From Bacillus crepusculi (GTDB taxonomy: Bacteria; Bacillota; Bacilli; Bacillales; Bacillaceae): a stretch of DNA of 64,000 nucleotides. Under the pieces are notes generated by a model, which saw nothing but the letters and a program-made list of their open reading frames with translations, ran no database searches and had not been told where the DNA came from. Of the stretch, positions 47,497 through 56,472 are shown one piece after another. Position numbers and translations under genes: made by a program. The stretch's first letter is position 1, and the number at the start of each line of letters is the position of its first letter. The stretch lies in contig NZ_JACXXE010000008.1 in the NCBI RefSeq assembly GCF_014764715.1, forward strand, positions 62,001 through 126,000, written 5' to 3'.

Positions 47497-47517
47497 ATCA
47501 AAACCCCCATCTTTCGT

Positions 47518-48555
47518 TTAGCGATTTCGCTGTTGATATAACAAATAGATAAAGAACGGTGCACCAATTGCTGCCGTAAAGACACCTGCTGGTACATCTA
47601 ACGGGAGAAAAGCGGTTCTAGCAACTAGATCTGCCAACATCACGAGAATACTCCCAACAAGCGCAGAGGCTGGGACAAGTGCAATGAAGGAACGGCCAAT
47701 GATCATCCTAGCGACATGCGGCGCCATGAGTCCAACAAATTCAATGCCGCCTGCAAATGCAACCGCAATACCAGCTAATGTCACACTCATCAGCAGAAAG
47801 AATAACCGCTTCGCCTGTACTTTTACCCCAAGCCCTGTTGCAAGATCATCCCCAAGCTCCTTCACATTCATCGTTCTTGCTAGCACCATCACAATCGGTA
47901 GAATGATCATCACCCAAGGAAGCATCGCAGTGACATCCTTCATCGTAGACCCATATAAACTGCCCGTCAGCCAGATGTATGACTTTGTCGTCGTCATCGT
48001 ATCACTAAGAACAAGCGTAAACGTCACACATGCCTTCATAATGGCAGAAATACCGATTCCCATCAGGACAAGTGTGATCGGTTTGACCCCTTTTTTCCAT
48101 GAAAGCAAATAGATCAAACACGATACCACAAAAGCACCTGCAATCGCCCACAATGACTGATAAGCAATTGGTACGGTGCCCATCCAAAAGACGATAAACA
48201 TAATCGCACCAAACGAAGCACCACTCGTAATTCCAATAATATCAGGTGATGCAAGTGGATTACGGATTAATCCTTGCAAAATAAGCCCTGATACCGCAAG
48301 CGCGGCCCCAACTAAGACAGCCAGCAGCGTTCGTGGAATTCTTAGTGTATTTAAGACAAAGGAATTCCCCTCTCCCTGACCGATTAAATGAAGTAGCACA
48401 TCCACCGGCTGAATGAACCGGCTGCCCATACAGAGACTGAGAATAAATAACCCAAAAGCAACGGCCGTTAATAAAAGTAAAATCAAAAACGTCCGCTTTG
48501 AAAATTGAAATGAAATGCGCCCGCCCTTTGAACGCACTGTATATGTTTTAGCCAC
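47518..48555 (-). CDS. yfhA: Siderophore ABC transporter permease (FecCD family), YfhA-like
   Basis: This 345-aa permease of the BtuC/FecCD family has about ten transmembrane helices. Typical stretches are NPLASPDIIGITSGASFGA, GGIEFVGLMAPHVAR (cytoplasmic loop contacting the ATPase) and DLVARTAFLPLDVPAGVFTA. It overlaps yfiZ by 8 bases with a GTG start, so the two form a heterodimer. No ATPase gene is in the operon; a shared one such as YusV would be needed, as in B. subtilis. Confidence 0.88.
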   Translation of the reverse strand: MAKTYTVRSKGGRISFQFSKRTFLILLLLTAVAFGLFILSLCMGSRFIQPVDVLLHLIGQGEGNSFVLNTLRIPRTLLAVLVGAALAVSGLILQGLIRNPLASPDIIGITSGASFGAIMFIVFWMGTVPIAYQSLWAIAGAFVVSCLIYLLSWKKGVKPITLVLMGIGISAIMKACVTFTLVLSDTMTTTKSYIWLTGSLYGSTMKDVTAMLPWVMIILPIVMVLARTMNVKELGDDLATGLGVKVQAKRLFFLLMSVTLAGIAVAFAGGIEFVGLMAPHVARMIIGRSFIALVPASALVGSILVMLADLVARTAFLPLDVPAGVFTAAIGAPFFIYLLYQQRNR

Positions 48556-49564
48556 CTGTCTTCAACCCCTTACGCACGAGATAAACAAATAGAGGCGCTC
48601 CTGCTACCGCCGTCATGACACCAATCGGCACTTCCTGCGGCATGATCAAAAAACGAGCCGCAAGGTCTGCGACAAGTAAAAGCGACGCCCCCACGACGGC
48701 ACAATACGGCAGTACCCAGCGGTGGTCAGGTCCGACAAGCTTTTTCACAATATGCGGCACTAGAAAACCAACAAAACCAATCGAGCCTGCAACAGCGACG
48801 GAACCCCCTGCTAAAAACACGACAAGCACTCCCATCGTGATTTTCAGCAGCAGCGTACGCTGTCCAAGCCCCTTGGCAATATCATCTCCTGACAAAAGGA
48901 CGTTGATCGAGCGCCCAAGAAGCAGCGCCACAACAGTTGCACCTAAAATATAAGGCAAAACAGGCAGCAGCATATCAATGCTTCTTCCAGACACCGAACC
49001 CGCCATCCAGAACAGGATGCTTTGAATCGACTGTTCATTTACGATTAAAAGACCTTGCGTAAAGGACGCAAACAGTGCAGATATCGCCGCACCTGCAAGC
49101 ACAATTTTAACCGGCGTCAATCCATCTCTTCCAATAGAGCCCAATAGGAAAACGAGCATCCCTGCAATCGCAGCACCTAAAAAGGCTGTCCACATATAGC
49201 CTGTTAACGACTCTGTTGAAAAGAAAACAATCGAAATCACAATAAAAAATAGTCCACCTGCATTAATTCCTAATAAATCAGGCGCAGCAAGCGGGTTTCT
49301 CGTCAATGCCTGCATGAGTGCACCTGAAATAGCTAGACTTGATCCAACAACCGCTGCAATTAAAGCTCTTGATAATCTCGATGTCATGACAATGACACTG
49401 TTTGGATCTGATTCATCAAAATGAAGAAAAGCATGGATGGTGGCTTTGAGGGGTATCGAGGTTTGCCCAAGGGAAATACTGAGCATAAAAAAGACCAACA
49501 TCAACACGATGAATCCAGCAAATAGCAGTGCCTTACTCGAATCCTTTTTTAATAAACTTCTCAT
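48548..49564 (-). CDS. yfiZ: Siderophore ABC transporter permease (FecCD family), YfiZ-like
   Basis: This 338-aa paralogue of the next permease has the same landmarks: NPLAAPDLLGINAGG, GSIGFVGFLVPHIVKKL and DLAARFLIMPQEVPIGVMTA. About nine to ten helices. The N-terminus MRSLLKKDSSK is basic. Located 71 bases after the binding protein gene. Confidence 0.88.
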   Translation of the reverse strand: MRSLLKKDSSKALLFAGFIVLMLVFFMLSISLGQTSIPLKATIHAFLHFDESDPNSVIVMTSRLSRALIAAVVGSSLAISGALMQALTRNPLAAPDLLGINAGGLFFIVISIVFFSTESLTGYMWTAFLGAAIAGMLVFLLGSIGRDGLTPVKIVLAGAAISALFASFTQGLLIVNEQSIQSILFWMAGSVSGRSIDMLLPVLPYILGATVVALLLGRSINVLLSGDDIAKGLGQRTLLLKITMGVLVVFLAGGSVAVAGSIGFVGFLVPHIVKKLVGPDHRWVLPYCAVVGASLLLVADLAARFLIMPQEVPIGVMTAVAGAPLFVYLVRKGLKTGG

Positions 49565-49635
49565 CTGATTCCCGCTTTCAATCTGTGATGGAAAAAGGAG
49601 AAAATGGTATGTTCACATTTTCTCCTCTGTTCTAC

Positions 49636-50589
49636 TTATTTATCAATTCCTAGACGATCATAAATATCATCAAGCATCATGTTTGCAGCGATAATACCGC
49701 CGCCCATGTTCCAAGTGATTTCATCTACTTTATGCACTTGTTTCGCTTTCACTGCGTCAAGCTGCTTCCATAAAGGATGACTCGTCCACTCTTTATATGC
49801 TTTCTCGACTGCCTTATCTTGATCATCCATAAAGTAATAGATGACATCTGCATCCATTTGCGGAATGCTCTCTTTGTCTGTAAGTGTAATGATGTCTTGC
49901 TTTTTATCTTTGACATTCTTAGGTCCTTCAAAGCCTAGCTCTGTTAAAATGGATCCTGCGAAACCAGTTTGATAGATTCTTGCATGATCTGCACGGAAGT
50001 TCACCACAGACACACTCATTGGCCAGTTTTTAATGTCTTTCTTTGCTTTTTCTTTGAAGTCAGCGACACGGTTATCCCACTTCGTCAGCAATTCTTTTGA
50101 TTTGTCTTGCTTGTTTAACGCTTCACCCATTAAATTCACTGTGTCTTTAAAAGTGAACACTGTTTCTGTTGCAACAGTTGGAGCGATTTCTTTCAGCTGA
50201 TCAAAAATTTGCTCATGGCGGACTTTAGATGCAATGATCAAATCTGGCTTGAGCTTTTCAATTTCCTCTAAGTTTGGCTGTGTTTCCTGCCCAACAATTT
50301 TGACATCCTTTAAATCATCTCTTAAATATTTATACGTAGGTGCTTCAAGCCAAGATTCTACAACACCCACTGGTTTAATACCCATAGCGACGGCTGCATC
50401 TGTTGCTCCTTGATACAGCGTCACAACACGTTTAGGCGATCCTTTAATTTCAGTTGAACCGATAGCGCTTTCAACAGTTCTTGATTTCTCATTACTATCT
50501 GACTTGCCTTCACTGCTGTTACTGCCGCAAGCTGCAAGTAAAACGATGGAGAGCACAACTAATAGCGACCAAAAAGATTTTTTGAACAT
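49636..50589 (-). CDS. yfiY: Siderophore-binding lipoprotein, YfiY-like
   Basis: This periplasmic-type binding lipoprotein of 317 residues has the lipobox LLAACGSN (Cys about 20). The class III binding-protein fold is shown by KRVVTLYQGATDAAVAMG, GVVESW, QPNLEEIEKLKPDLIIAS and the long backbone helix. It closely recalls B. subtilis YfiY (schizokinen/arthrobactin type hydroxamates). The ATG at 50589 follows AGGTGAGG. First gene of the Fur-boxed operon. Confidence 0.88.
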   Translation of the reverse strand: MFKKSFWSLLVVLSIVLLAACGSNSSEGKSDSNEKSRTVESAIGSTEIKGSPKRVVTLYQGATDAAVAMGIKPVGVVESWLEAPTYKYLRDDLKDVKIVGQETQPNLEEIEKLKPDLIIASKVRHEQIFDQLKEIAPTVATETVFTFKDTVNLMGEALNKQDKSKELLTKWDNRVADFKEKAKKDIKNWPMSVSVVNFRADHARIYQTGFAGSILTELGFEGPKNVKDKKQDIITLTDKESIPQMDADVIYYFMDDQDKAVEKAYKEWTSHPLWKQLDAVKAKQVHKVDEITWNMGGGIIAANMMLDDIYDRLGIDK

Positions 50590-50627
50590 GTACCTCACCT
50601 ATCCATTCTATATGTAGTCATATCGTT

Positions 50628-50648
50628 TGATAACGATTCTCATTATCA
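50628..50648 (-). promoter_or_regulatory. Fur box of the siderophore operon
   Basis: GATAACGATTCTCATTATC with flanking T and A matches the 19-bp Fur consensus GATAATGATTATCATTATC at 16 of 19 positions. It lies 7 bases downstream of the operon -10, covering the transcription start. Confidence 0.9.
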
Positions 50649-50655
50649 CAATTTG

Positions 50656-50683
50656 ATTTTATCATAGAAAAAGATGGTGTCAA
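50656..50683 (-). promoter_or_regulatory. Sigma-A promoter of the siderophore operon
   Basis: On the minus strand TTGACA (50678-50683) and TAAAAT (50656-50661) are 16 bases apart. Confidence 0.75.
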
Positions 50684-50733
50684 TGTAAAATATAAAAATA
50701 ACAGCTGATCATCTCCTCATCACATCGTGACAT

Positions 50734-50789
50734 ATTATAGGAAAACACAATTCTTTCATCTTTTTTGCCGCCTTCTATTTTCCTATAAT
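50734..50789. repeat. Inverted repeat carrying the -10 of the decayed peptide gene
   Basis: ATTATAGGAAAA (50734-50745) and TTTTCCTATAAT (50778-50789) are perfect 12-bp inverted arms 32 bases apart. The right arm ends in TATAAT, a -10 on the plus strand; the left arm gives TATAAT on the minus strand. Confidence 0.7.
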
Positions 50790-50814
50790 GAAGCTGTAGG
50801 AAAAGACAGATTTC

Positions 50815-51143
50815 GGAAAGAGGTGATCGTACTGAATTGGAAAAAACTAAGACTTGTGTTGCTTTTGGTTTACTTCTTTCTTCGAATGTTTAAGTAGCTA
50901 AAGCTACTTCATCAATAGACAGTTCAGATGGCGTTGCTCATCAGCGCTTACGTCACATTCCGCCCTAGTGAAATCTCAAGAAAATTTCAAGGAAATTCAA
51001 ACAAGCCTTATCACTGTATGTACTCCGATACAGCTATTTTTGCAAATTCGTTCACAGATGCAAATGGAGTGAAAGGGTATTTTTAAGGAAGCTTTGGACT
51101 CTATGCTTACTATGATGGCTAAAGTATCAGCAATCAAGTAAAA
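50815..51143 (+). pseudogene. Decayed gene for a small secreted protein
   Basis: A ribosome site GAAAGAGGTGAT precedes a TTG at 50837 that opens LEKTKTCVAFGLLLSSNV, then a TAA, then VAKATSSIDSSDGVAH in the same frame: a signal peptide with an AKA cleavage site interrupted by one stop. A +1 shift near 50935-50945 continues as SAYVTFRPSEISRKFQGN, KPYHCMYSDTAIFANSFT, DANGVKGYF, a second stop at 51082-51084, GSFGLYAYYDG, a third stop, SISNQVKKHR. The mature product would be about 80-90 residues with one Cys. No family recognised; small secreted peptides or bacteriocins are possible. At least three stops and one shift argue for a pseudogene. Confidence 0.6.
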
Positions 51144-51205
51144 AAACACCGATAAGGAATGTTGTGATGTATTTCACAGCATTTCTTTTTATCGGTGTTT
51201 CTTTA
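51141..51205 (+). terminator. Terminator after the decayed peptide gene
   Basis: AAACACCGATAA (51144-51155) and TTATCGGTGTTT (51189-51200) are perfect arms; GAATG/CATTTC lengthen the stem inwards. Confidence 0.8.
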
Positions 51206-51399
51206 ATGAGTGATACTATCTTTGTTGAAAAAGTTTCGTTTCTCCTGTACGTTTCAGCTTTTTCAGGAGGATAGCCTTTTCCTACAAGAACCTCCTATTA
51301 GAAAAAATTCTTGAAGAATCTGTGTGGAGTGTAGTCCCCCTTTAATATCCTCCACTCATTCTCAATCTAGCATCTTGTCAAAAATAACTAAATTCTATT
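51206..51399. other. Intergenic region before the cupin gene
   Basis: Nothing recognisable; the cupin gene is read towards it, and no strong terminator stem was found. Confidence 0.4.
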
Positions 51400-51957
51400 T
51401 CAATGACCAAGACCTTCTTCCGAAGCTATGGCGTCTTTTTTGGTTACATGGACAGTCCCAAATGGATGATTAGGAGGTGCATATATCGAATAAAGTTTTA
51501 ACGGAATATTCCCTCTATTAGTTAGGTTATGCCATGTGCCAGCTGGTATAAATATGGCAGAATCATCATACACATTTCTATAAAAATTTAAATTATTTTT
51601 ACTTTTTCCCATTTGGACAATCCCATGTCCTTTTTCAATTCTTAAGAATTGATCAACGTCAGGATGCATTTCCAACCCTATATCTTCACCAACGCCAATA
51701 CTCATTAAAGTGGTTTGCAAATGTGTTCCTGTCCATAAGGCAGTACGATAAGTATTATTTTGCTTTGTTGCTTCATTGATATTGATGACAAATGGTTGTT
51801 TGCCATAATCTTTTAACCGTCTTTTTCCATCAACGTTAAAGTTTCCAAACCCTCCTTCATGAGGGAAATTCCAGTAATCAGGAGGATGCACACTATAATG
51901 ATGCCTTGGTGTACTTATATAATAAGGATATGGATAAAAATAAGGATTATAGTACAT
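51400..51957 (-). CDS. Cupin-domain protein with Tyr-rich N-terminus
   Basis: This protein of 185-187 residues begins MYYNPYFYPYPYYISTP, an aromatic-rich low-complexity start, followed by HPPDYWNFPHEGGFGNFNV. The remainder is a single cupin barrel: MHPDVDQFLRIEKGHG (about 99-114) and IFIPAGTWHNLTNRG (about 135-149), with His/Asp/Gln metal positions partly kept. Tyr-rich ends are common in spore coat and crust proteins, so a spore surface location is a guess. Start ATG 51957 or GTG 51963 after GAAGGGG. Confidence 0.8.
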   Translation of the reverse strand: MYYNPYFYPYPYYISTPRHHYSVHPPDYWNFPHEGGFGNFNVDGKRRLKDYGKQPFVININEATKQNNTYRTALWTGTHLQTTLMSIGVGEDIGLEMHPDVDQFLRIEKGHGIVQMGKSKNNLNFYRNVYDDSAIFIPAGTWHNLTNRGNIPLKLYSIYAPPNHPFGTVHVTKKDAIASEEGLGH

Positions 51958-51963
51958 TTTCAC

Positions 51964-52476
51964 TCAACCCCTTCACCTTGATATAAAACCATCCTATGCA
52001 ATGGGTAAGGAATTGTACTTCGGTTACATGAAAATCATGATGATAAAAAGAGAGACAAACCCTTCACTTATAGCTAATAAGTCAACAAGAACAAAATAAT
52101 AAGAAATGAACTTCCACAGCGACATACGCACAATGAATAAGATATGTTGATGGTTAAAAAGGAAACAAAGATGTTTTTAATCAATATGCACCAAATTATG
52201 TTGATTTTTATCGTATGCCAATTAACTTATTGATGCTATTCAAAAAGCCATAAAACATGCTAGAAGCTATTGAATGGAAAACGAAAACCTCATTAATCAA
52301 GACTTTTGAACATCCCTTTTCATCCTGCTGATTACTCACCACAACAACATCTTCATGTACAACTTGTCAATCCGATCATAACCGTTCATTAATAGACAGA
52401 TGACTCATGATTGTTCATGAGTGAGCCACCTCGATCAAACGAAAAAAAGACGAACCGCAACATTCGTCTTCTTTCC
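51964..52476. other. Non-coding stretch between the cupin gene and yrkR
   Basis: About 470 AT-rich bases with many stops in all frames. Contains the inverted repeat ACTCATGA/TTCATGAGT (near 52402-52422) and the yrkR terminator. Short peptides such as VFNQYAPNYVDFYRMPIN can be read but have no start or ribosome site. Confidence 0.5.
52438..52476 (-). terminator. Terminator of the yrkPQR unit
   Basis: AAAGACGAA and TTCGTCTTCTTT pair around a short loop; read on the minus strand it ends in a T-run. Confidence 0.8.
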
Positions 52477-52905
52477 TTACTTCACTTCCTCCTGCTCCTG
52501 AGCAGCATCTCTTTTGCTTGCGATAAAGAGTGCACAGGTCATAGCCAGAATGGCCAGCGCCCACCAGAACGTCGATACAGCCTCTTCATGATCGATGATA
52601 ATCAAACGAATCACAGCTGTGATGCCGATATAAATAAAGTAGCGAAGCGGAAAATGAAAGTTGGATTTAAAGTATTTAATAATTAAGGCAATAAACTCAA
52701 AGTACATAAAGAAGATCAGCAGTTCTCCAAGCATCCCATAATAGCTTTCTCCTTTGTTGAACAATGTCTTGTAGACGAATTGGACAATGTACCAGGTTTC
52801 GCTGATTAAGAGGACACTGAGCGCAATCGCTAGAAAGAACAGACAGACGTTCAGAAGGGCTTGCAAGAGATCAGGTACCTTTTGGAAATTGTTGAAAAGT
52901 TTCAT
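52477..52905 (-). CDS. yrkR: YrkR, PsiE-family membrane protein
   Basis: This 142-aa protein with four hydrophobic helices is of the PsiE (phosphate-starvation-inducible) family: LLQALLNVCLFFLAIALSV, ELLIFFMYFEFIALIIKYF, FPLRYFIYIGITAVIRLI and a final helix. Function unknown. ATG at 52905 with GGAG nine bases upstream. It follows the sensor kinase gene by 38 bases, matching the yrkP-yrkQ-yrkR order of B. subtilis. Confidence 0.86.
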   Translation of the reverse strand: MKLFNNFQKVPDLLQALLNVCLFFLAIALSVLLISETWYIVQFVYKTLFNKGESYYGMLGELLIFFMYFEFIALIIKYFKSNFHFPLRYFIYIGITAVIRLIIIDHEEAVSTFWWALAILAMTCALFIASKRDAAQEQEEVK

Positions 52906-52943
52906 CGTATAGTTTCTCCATTCCAATTAGATTGATTTGTTAT

Positions 52944-54251
52944 CTACATTTTCATGTTCCAAAATCGCAGCACGATATAGTAAGTATCGTTCCTTTTTTT
53001 ACTTTCAAACTCTCCCTGCATGCGAGACATCATTCGCGTAATGCTTCTTTCACCGAGTCCGTTACTTTCCGGTGTGACATCCATCTCTTTGATCGCATTG
53101 CTCACATGGATTTCAAAGACTTCTTGATCGGATAAAAACGTCATATTGATGTCCTTTTTCGGGTCTGCGTATTTGCGTAGATTCGACATCACATTATCAA
53201 ACACTCGGCCAAGCTCCTCGACGTTCACATTGATAAAGCTGTCCGGTAACTCCCCTAAAAGATGAACCCGGAATTGCTCCTGATGCAAGATCGCTATCTG
53301 ATCTGATAGGAGATCATAAATCACCTCTCTCACTGCAACGGTCTCAAGCTCAGATTCATGCTCTTTATCAAGCAGAAAATAGGCAAACAGATTGTCAGAC
53401 AAATGCTTTAATTGCAGTGCTTTTCCATAGGTACTCGCGATATATTGATCTTTGCGGGTATCCGCTCCAGCCCCCTCCTTTTTTGCAAACTCCAGATTCA
53501 TGATGAGCGACGTCAGCGGTGTCCTCATATCATGGGACATTTCGGTCACTAAGCTGCGGCTCTCTTCTTGAAGCTCATCAATGGCTTGAAGCTTGTCTAG
53601 AAAGGCTTTTCGCAGATCCTCAATACTTTTTGCAATCATAGCTAATTCATCATGCCCTTTTACCGTCATCTCATAGTCCAGCTCACCGCCTTCAAGAATA
53701 TGAATCTCTTGATGAATCGTTTGCAGGTAGCGTAGACTTTTGCGAATGCCCAGAAGAACAATGATGAGAAAAATAAGCGTCGCCCCGAGCAGCTCAAGTG
53801 TAAAGGCAAGATCGTGATAACGAGATGAGTAAAAGCCATCCACCATGACAAGGCCTTCACCGTCGCTGAACTGAACCGGATACGAATGATGCTGAGCGTA
53901 CTGCGTCACTTTATCTTTTCCATATGCTGATTCATCGGCTGCGGAATAAATAGAATCATATTGCAGCACTTGATCCTTGAAGATAGTCAGATTAATGTAA
54001 TTCTCTTTTTTCACCCACTCGCCAAACGCTTTTCGATCCATTGAAGACAGCTCATTCTCTGACACGTAGCGGCTGAATGTTTGAATGTATCTGGCTGACT
54101 CTTCCTTATAGTACTCATCCGAACTCAAATATTCTTCGATCAGGTGATCGGTAATCTTTTGTAGCGTCAAAAAAACAGTTCCACTCACAATGGCAGCCAC
54201 CAAAATGAGCAGTGCCAGCTTTTTGGTTAGCGTATATTTACGATGTGCCAA
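52944..54251 (-). CDS. yrkQ: YrkQ-type sensor histidine kinase
   Basis: This membrane kinase of about 435 residues has two transmembrane helices (about 10-30 and 155-180) flanking an extracytoplasmic sensor of about 120 residues. A HAMP-like linker, HisKA with the phospho-accepting His in EMSHDMRTPLTSL (about 245), and an ATPase domain (VFDNVMSNLRKYA, NGLGERS) follow. The TTG at 54251 follows AGAGGAT and overlaps the yrkP stop by 14 bases, coupling the pair. Signal unknown. Confidence 0.9.
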   Translation of the reverse strand: MAHRKYTLTKKLALLILVAAIVSGTVFLTLQKITDHLIEEYLSSDEYYKEESARYIQTFSRYVSENELSSMDRKAFGEWVKKENYINLTIFKDQVLQYDSIYSAADESAYGKDKVTQYAQHHSYPVQFSDGEGLVMVDGFYSSRYHDLAFTLELLGATLIFLIIVLLGIRKSLRYLQTIHQEIHILEGGELDYEMTVKGHDELAMIAKSIEDLRKAFLDKLQAIDELQEESRSLVTEMSHDMRTPLTSLIMNLEFAKKEGAGADTRKDQYIASTYGKALQLKHLSDNLFAYFLLDKEHESELETVAVREVIYDLLSDQIAILHQEQFRVHLLGELPDSFINVNVEELGRVFDNVMSNLRKYADPKKDINMTFLSDQEVFEIHVSNAIKEMDVTPESNGLGERSITRMMSRMQGEFESKKRNDTYYIVLRFWNMKM

Positions 54252-54933
54252 ACCGGTATCCTCTTCCCCACTCCGTTTTGATATACACAGGACGAGCCGG
54301 GTCATCTTCAATTTTAGCACGCAGCTTTCGAATATGGACCATCACCGTATTGTTGGAACAATAGAAATATGGCTGTCCCCACACGCTCTCATAAATATTT
54401 TGCGCAGAAAATATTTTATTTCGCCTGCTCATGAGTATCTTTAACATCCGATATTCTAGATCAGATAGCTTGATTTGCTGACTTTCTTTCCACACTTCGT
54501 TAAATTCTTCGCTCACCCTCAGCTTTCCCCCAACAAGAAAGGTCTCTTCCTGCTCCTTCTTTTCCTGATAGACGGTATATCTGCGTAATTGTGCAATCAC
54601 TCTAGCGTGAAGCTCCTCTTCTGAAAAGGGCTTTGTCATATAATCATCTCCGCCGGCGAGCAATCCTTCGGTTTTATCAAATGTACTCGATCTGGCTGTC
54701 AAAAATAGAATCGGGACGTTAGAGGAGGCTCTCATGTGCTGGCACGTTTCGATGCCTGAGATGCCTGGCATCATCACATCCAAAATCACCAAATCCAGTG
54801 AATCGTTCACAAGCTCCAATGCTTGCTTGCCATTCATGGCTCTTAGCACCTCATATCCTGCACGCATAAGGGATTCCTGCAAAAGATCCCCAATATCCTG
54901 GTCATCCTCTACGATTAGTATTCGATGGGTCAT
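54238..54933 (-). CDS. yrkP: YrkP-type OmpR-family response regulator
   Basis: This 231-aa regulator has the receiver domain with phospho-Asp in LVILDVMMPG (D53), LFLTAR and K in MTKPF, then a winged-helix OmpR domain (VWGQPYFYCSNNTVMVHIRKLRAKIE, about 185-215). In B. subtilis YrkP controls yrkO and a few other genes. Here yrkO is divergent, 252 bases away. Confidence 0.92.
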   Translation of the reverse strand: MTHRILIVEDDQDIGDLLQESLMRAGYEVLRAMNGKQALELVNDSLDLVILDVMMPGISGIETCQHMRASSNVPILFLTARSSTFDKTEGLLAGGDDYMTKPFSEEELHARVIAQLRRYTVYQEKKEQEETFLVGGKLRVSEEFNEVWKESQQIKLSDLEYRMLKILMSRRNKIFSAQNIYESVWGQPYFYCSNNTVMVHIRKLRAKIEDDPARPVYIKTEWGRGYRFGTS

Positions 54934-55185
54934 GTCTCGTTCACCTCATGCTTCATGATGTTCATTCTCCTATGTCTTTACTATATATCATCTAGTTATG
55001 TGAAAAGATACGGTATAAATCTTAACAGTTTATGAAATTAAGAATCTGCCACTAAATCGTCACATTTTTTCCTAAAATATTGCTTCTTCATAATTTGTTA
55101 AGAATTGGTCTATATATTCATTCATTGTAGGGATCAATGATTAGATCCAAATCACATTCATCATAACAGGAAAAGGGGCATTGAT
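54934..55185. promoter_or_regulatory. yrkP / yrkO divergent control region
   Basis: TTAAGAAT occurs twice in direct orientation (55038-55045 and 55098-55105), 60 bases apart, with CTTAACA (55021-55027) nearby. Repeats of this sort suit OmpR-type regulators, so they may bind YrkP. Unproven. Confidence 0.4.
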
Positions 55186-56391
55186 ATGAACGCAAACAAA
55201 GTAGAACACGGACAACCAATGAATCTTCGAGATCGAGTTCATTTCTTGGACATCGTAAGAGGATTCGCCTTAATGGGAATTATTCTGGTCAATTACTTTT
55301 TAATCGTGGATTCTGCCAAGGGCTTCGATATGGGGTCAAATGATGTATTTCACAACTTGGTGAATTGGTTTGCTTCAGGGAAATTCATTACGTTATTTTC
55401 CTTCCTATTCGGGGTTGGATTTATGATTTTTATGGATCGAGCCGCTCAGAAGGTGAGCAGTCCAAACAAGCTGTTTGCCCGGAGATTAACGATTCTCTTA
55501 GGGATTGGCCTTCTGCATGTCACCTTTGTTTGGATTGGTGATATTTTGACCTATTATGCTGTCGCTGGCTTTTTGTTACTTCTCTTTTACAAACGCACAG
55601 CCAAAACCATCCTGTACTGGCTGATCATACTCTTTGTCATTCAGTTGCTCACGCCTTTTTTCACAATGCTGATCAATACCATCAGTTCGAGATCATCAGG
55701 AAAGCCTGACTTTGCCGATTTCGAGCTGACTAGCCACAACAGCCTGACTTATCTAGCATCTATTGGTGATCGGTGGACAGATATGGTCATAATGGCTTCT
55801 AGTTCCTTTTCTACCGTCTATTCCATGTTCTTCATGTTTTTGCTTGGTGTGTATTTCGTGAAAATGAAGTTTTTCAAAAACATGGAGGCGAAAAAAGCGA
55901 TTTGGAATCGCATTTGGATCATTTGTACAATCGCTTTTCTCATCACACAAAGCAGTACGATTATGACGGCGATCAACCCTTTTGAAAATGCGCCATGGAT
56001 GAACATTATCTCTGCCCTTGAACAAAACGGGGGATTAACTGGAAGTATGTTCTATATGAGTACACTTGCGATGCTGTTTCTGCACGTGCCTCAGCTGCGA
56101 GGTGCTTTGATGGTCTTTACCAAAGTCGGACGGATGTCACTGACCTGCTATTTGCTACATTCCATCATTGGAACAATACTATTTCTGAAATACGGAGCCG
56201 GACTTGTCGATCATCTTCAACCTGCGGGTACGTTCATGATTGGACTCGGTGTCTATCTCTTCCTTGTGCTCTTCAGTACATTATGGTTAAAGCGATTTAA
56301 ATATGGACCGATGGAGTTTATCTGGCGTCAGCTGACGTATGGGAAAGTTGATGATCAACCGAAAACAAAACCATTCCATGCGGCAAAATAA
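55186..56391 (+). CDS. yrkO: YrkO, DUF418 membrane protein
   Basis: This 401-aa protein with about ten hydrophobic helices belongs to DUF418 (YeiB/YrkO). Family markers: [20 protein letters not shown] at the start, [12 protein letters not shown], and near the C-terminus [15 protein letters not shown] then [14 protein letters not shown]. Function unknown; a transporter or acyltransferase-like role is suspected for this superfamily. It is probably a YrkP target. AAAAGGGG precedes the ATG. Confidence 0.9.
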   Translation: MNANKVEHGQPMNLRDRVHFLDIVRGFALMGIILVNYFLIVDSAKGFDMGSNDVFHNLVNWFASGKFITLFSFLFGVGFMIFMDRAAQKVSSPNKLFARRLTILLGIGLLHVTFVWIGDILTYYAVAGFLLLLFYKRTAKTILYWLIILFVIQLLTPFFTMLINTISSRSSGKPDFADFELTSHNSLTYLASIGDRWTDMVIMASSSFSTVYSMFFMFLLGVYFVKMKFFKNMEAKKAIWNRIWIICTIAFLITQSSTIMTAINPFENAPWMNIISALEQNGGLTGSMFYMSTLAMLFLHVPQLRGALMVFTKVGRMSLTCYLLHSIIGTILFLKYGAGLVDHLQPAGTFMIGLGVYLFLVLFSTLWLKRFKYGPMEFIWRQLTYGKVDDQPKTKPFHAAK

Positions 56392-56394
56392 TAG

Positions 56395-56430
56395 AAAAAA
56401 GGCGAATTCCTGCAGTTCGCCTTTTTTGTA
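56395..56430 (+). terminator. Terminator of yrkO
   Basis: AAAAAAGGCGAA and TTCGCCTTTTTT form a perfect 12-bp stem around a 9-base loop. Confidence 0.92.
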
Positions 56431-56472
56431 ATATGTTCAGTTTTAGTCTTCAGATACTATCAGTTCAACACT

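Noticed and set aside
47684-48112. Plus-strand open frame opposite the yfhA-like permease (142 codons)
   Set aside because: Antisense to a FecCD permease; composition is a mirror of hydrophobic helices.
52140-52310. Possible remnant gene upstream of yrkR (VFNQYAPNYVDFYRMPIN)
   Set aside because: No start, no ribosome site, stops at both ends and no recognisable family, so I list the region as non-coding.
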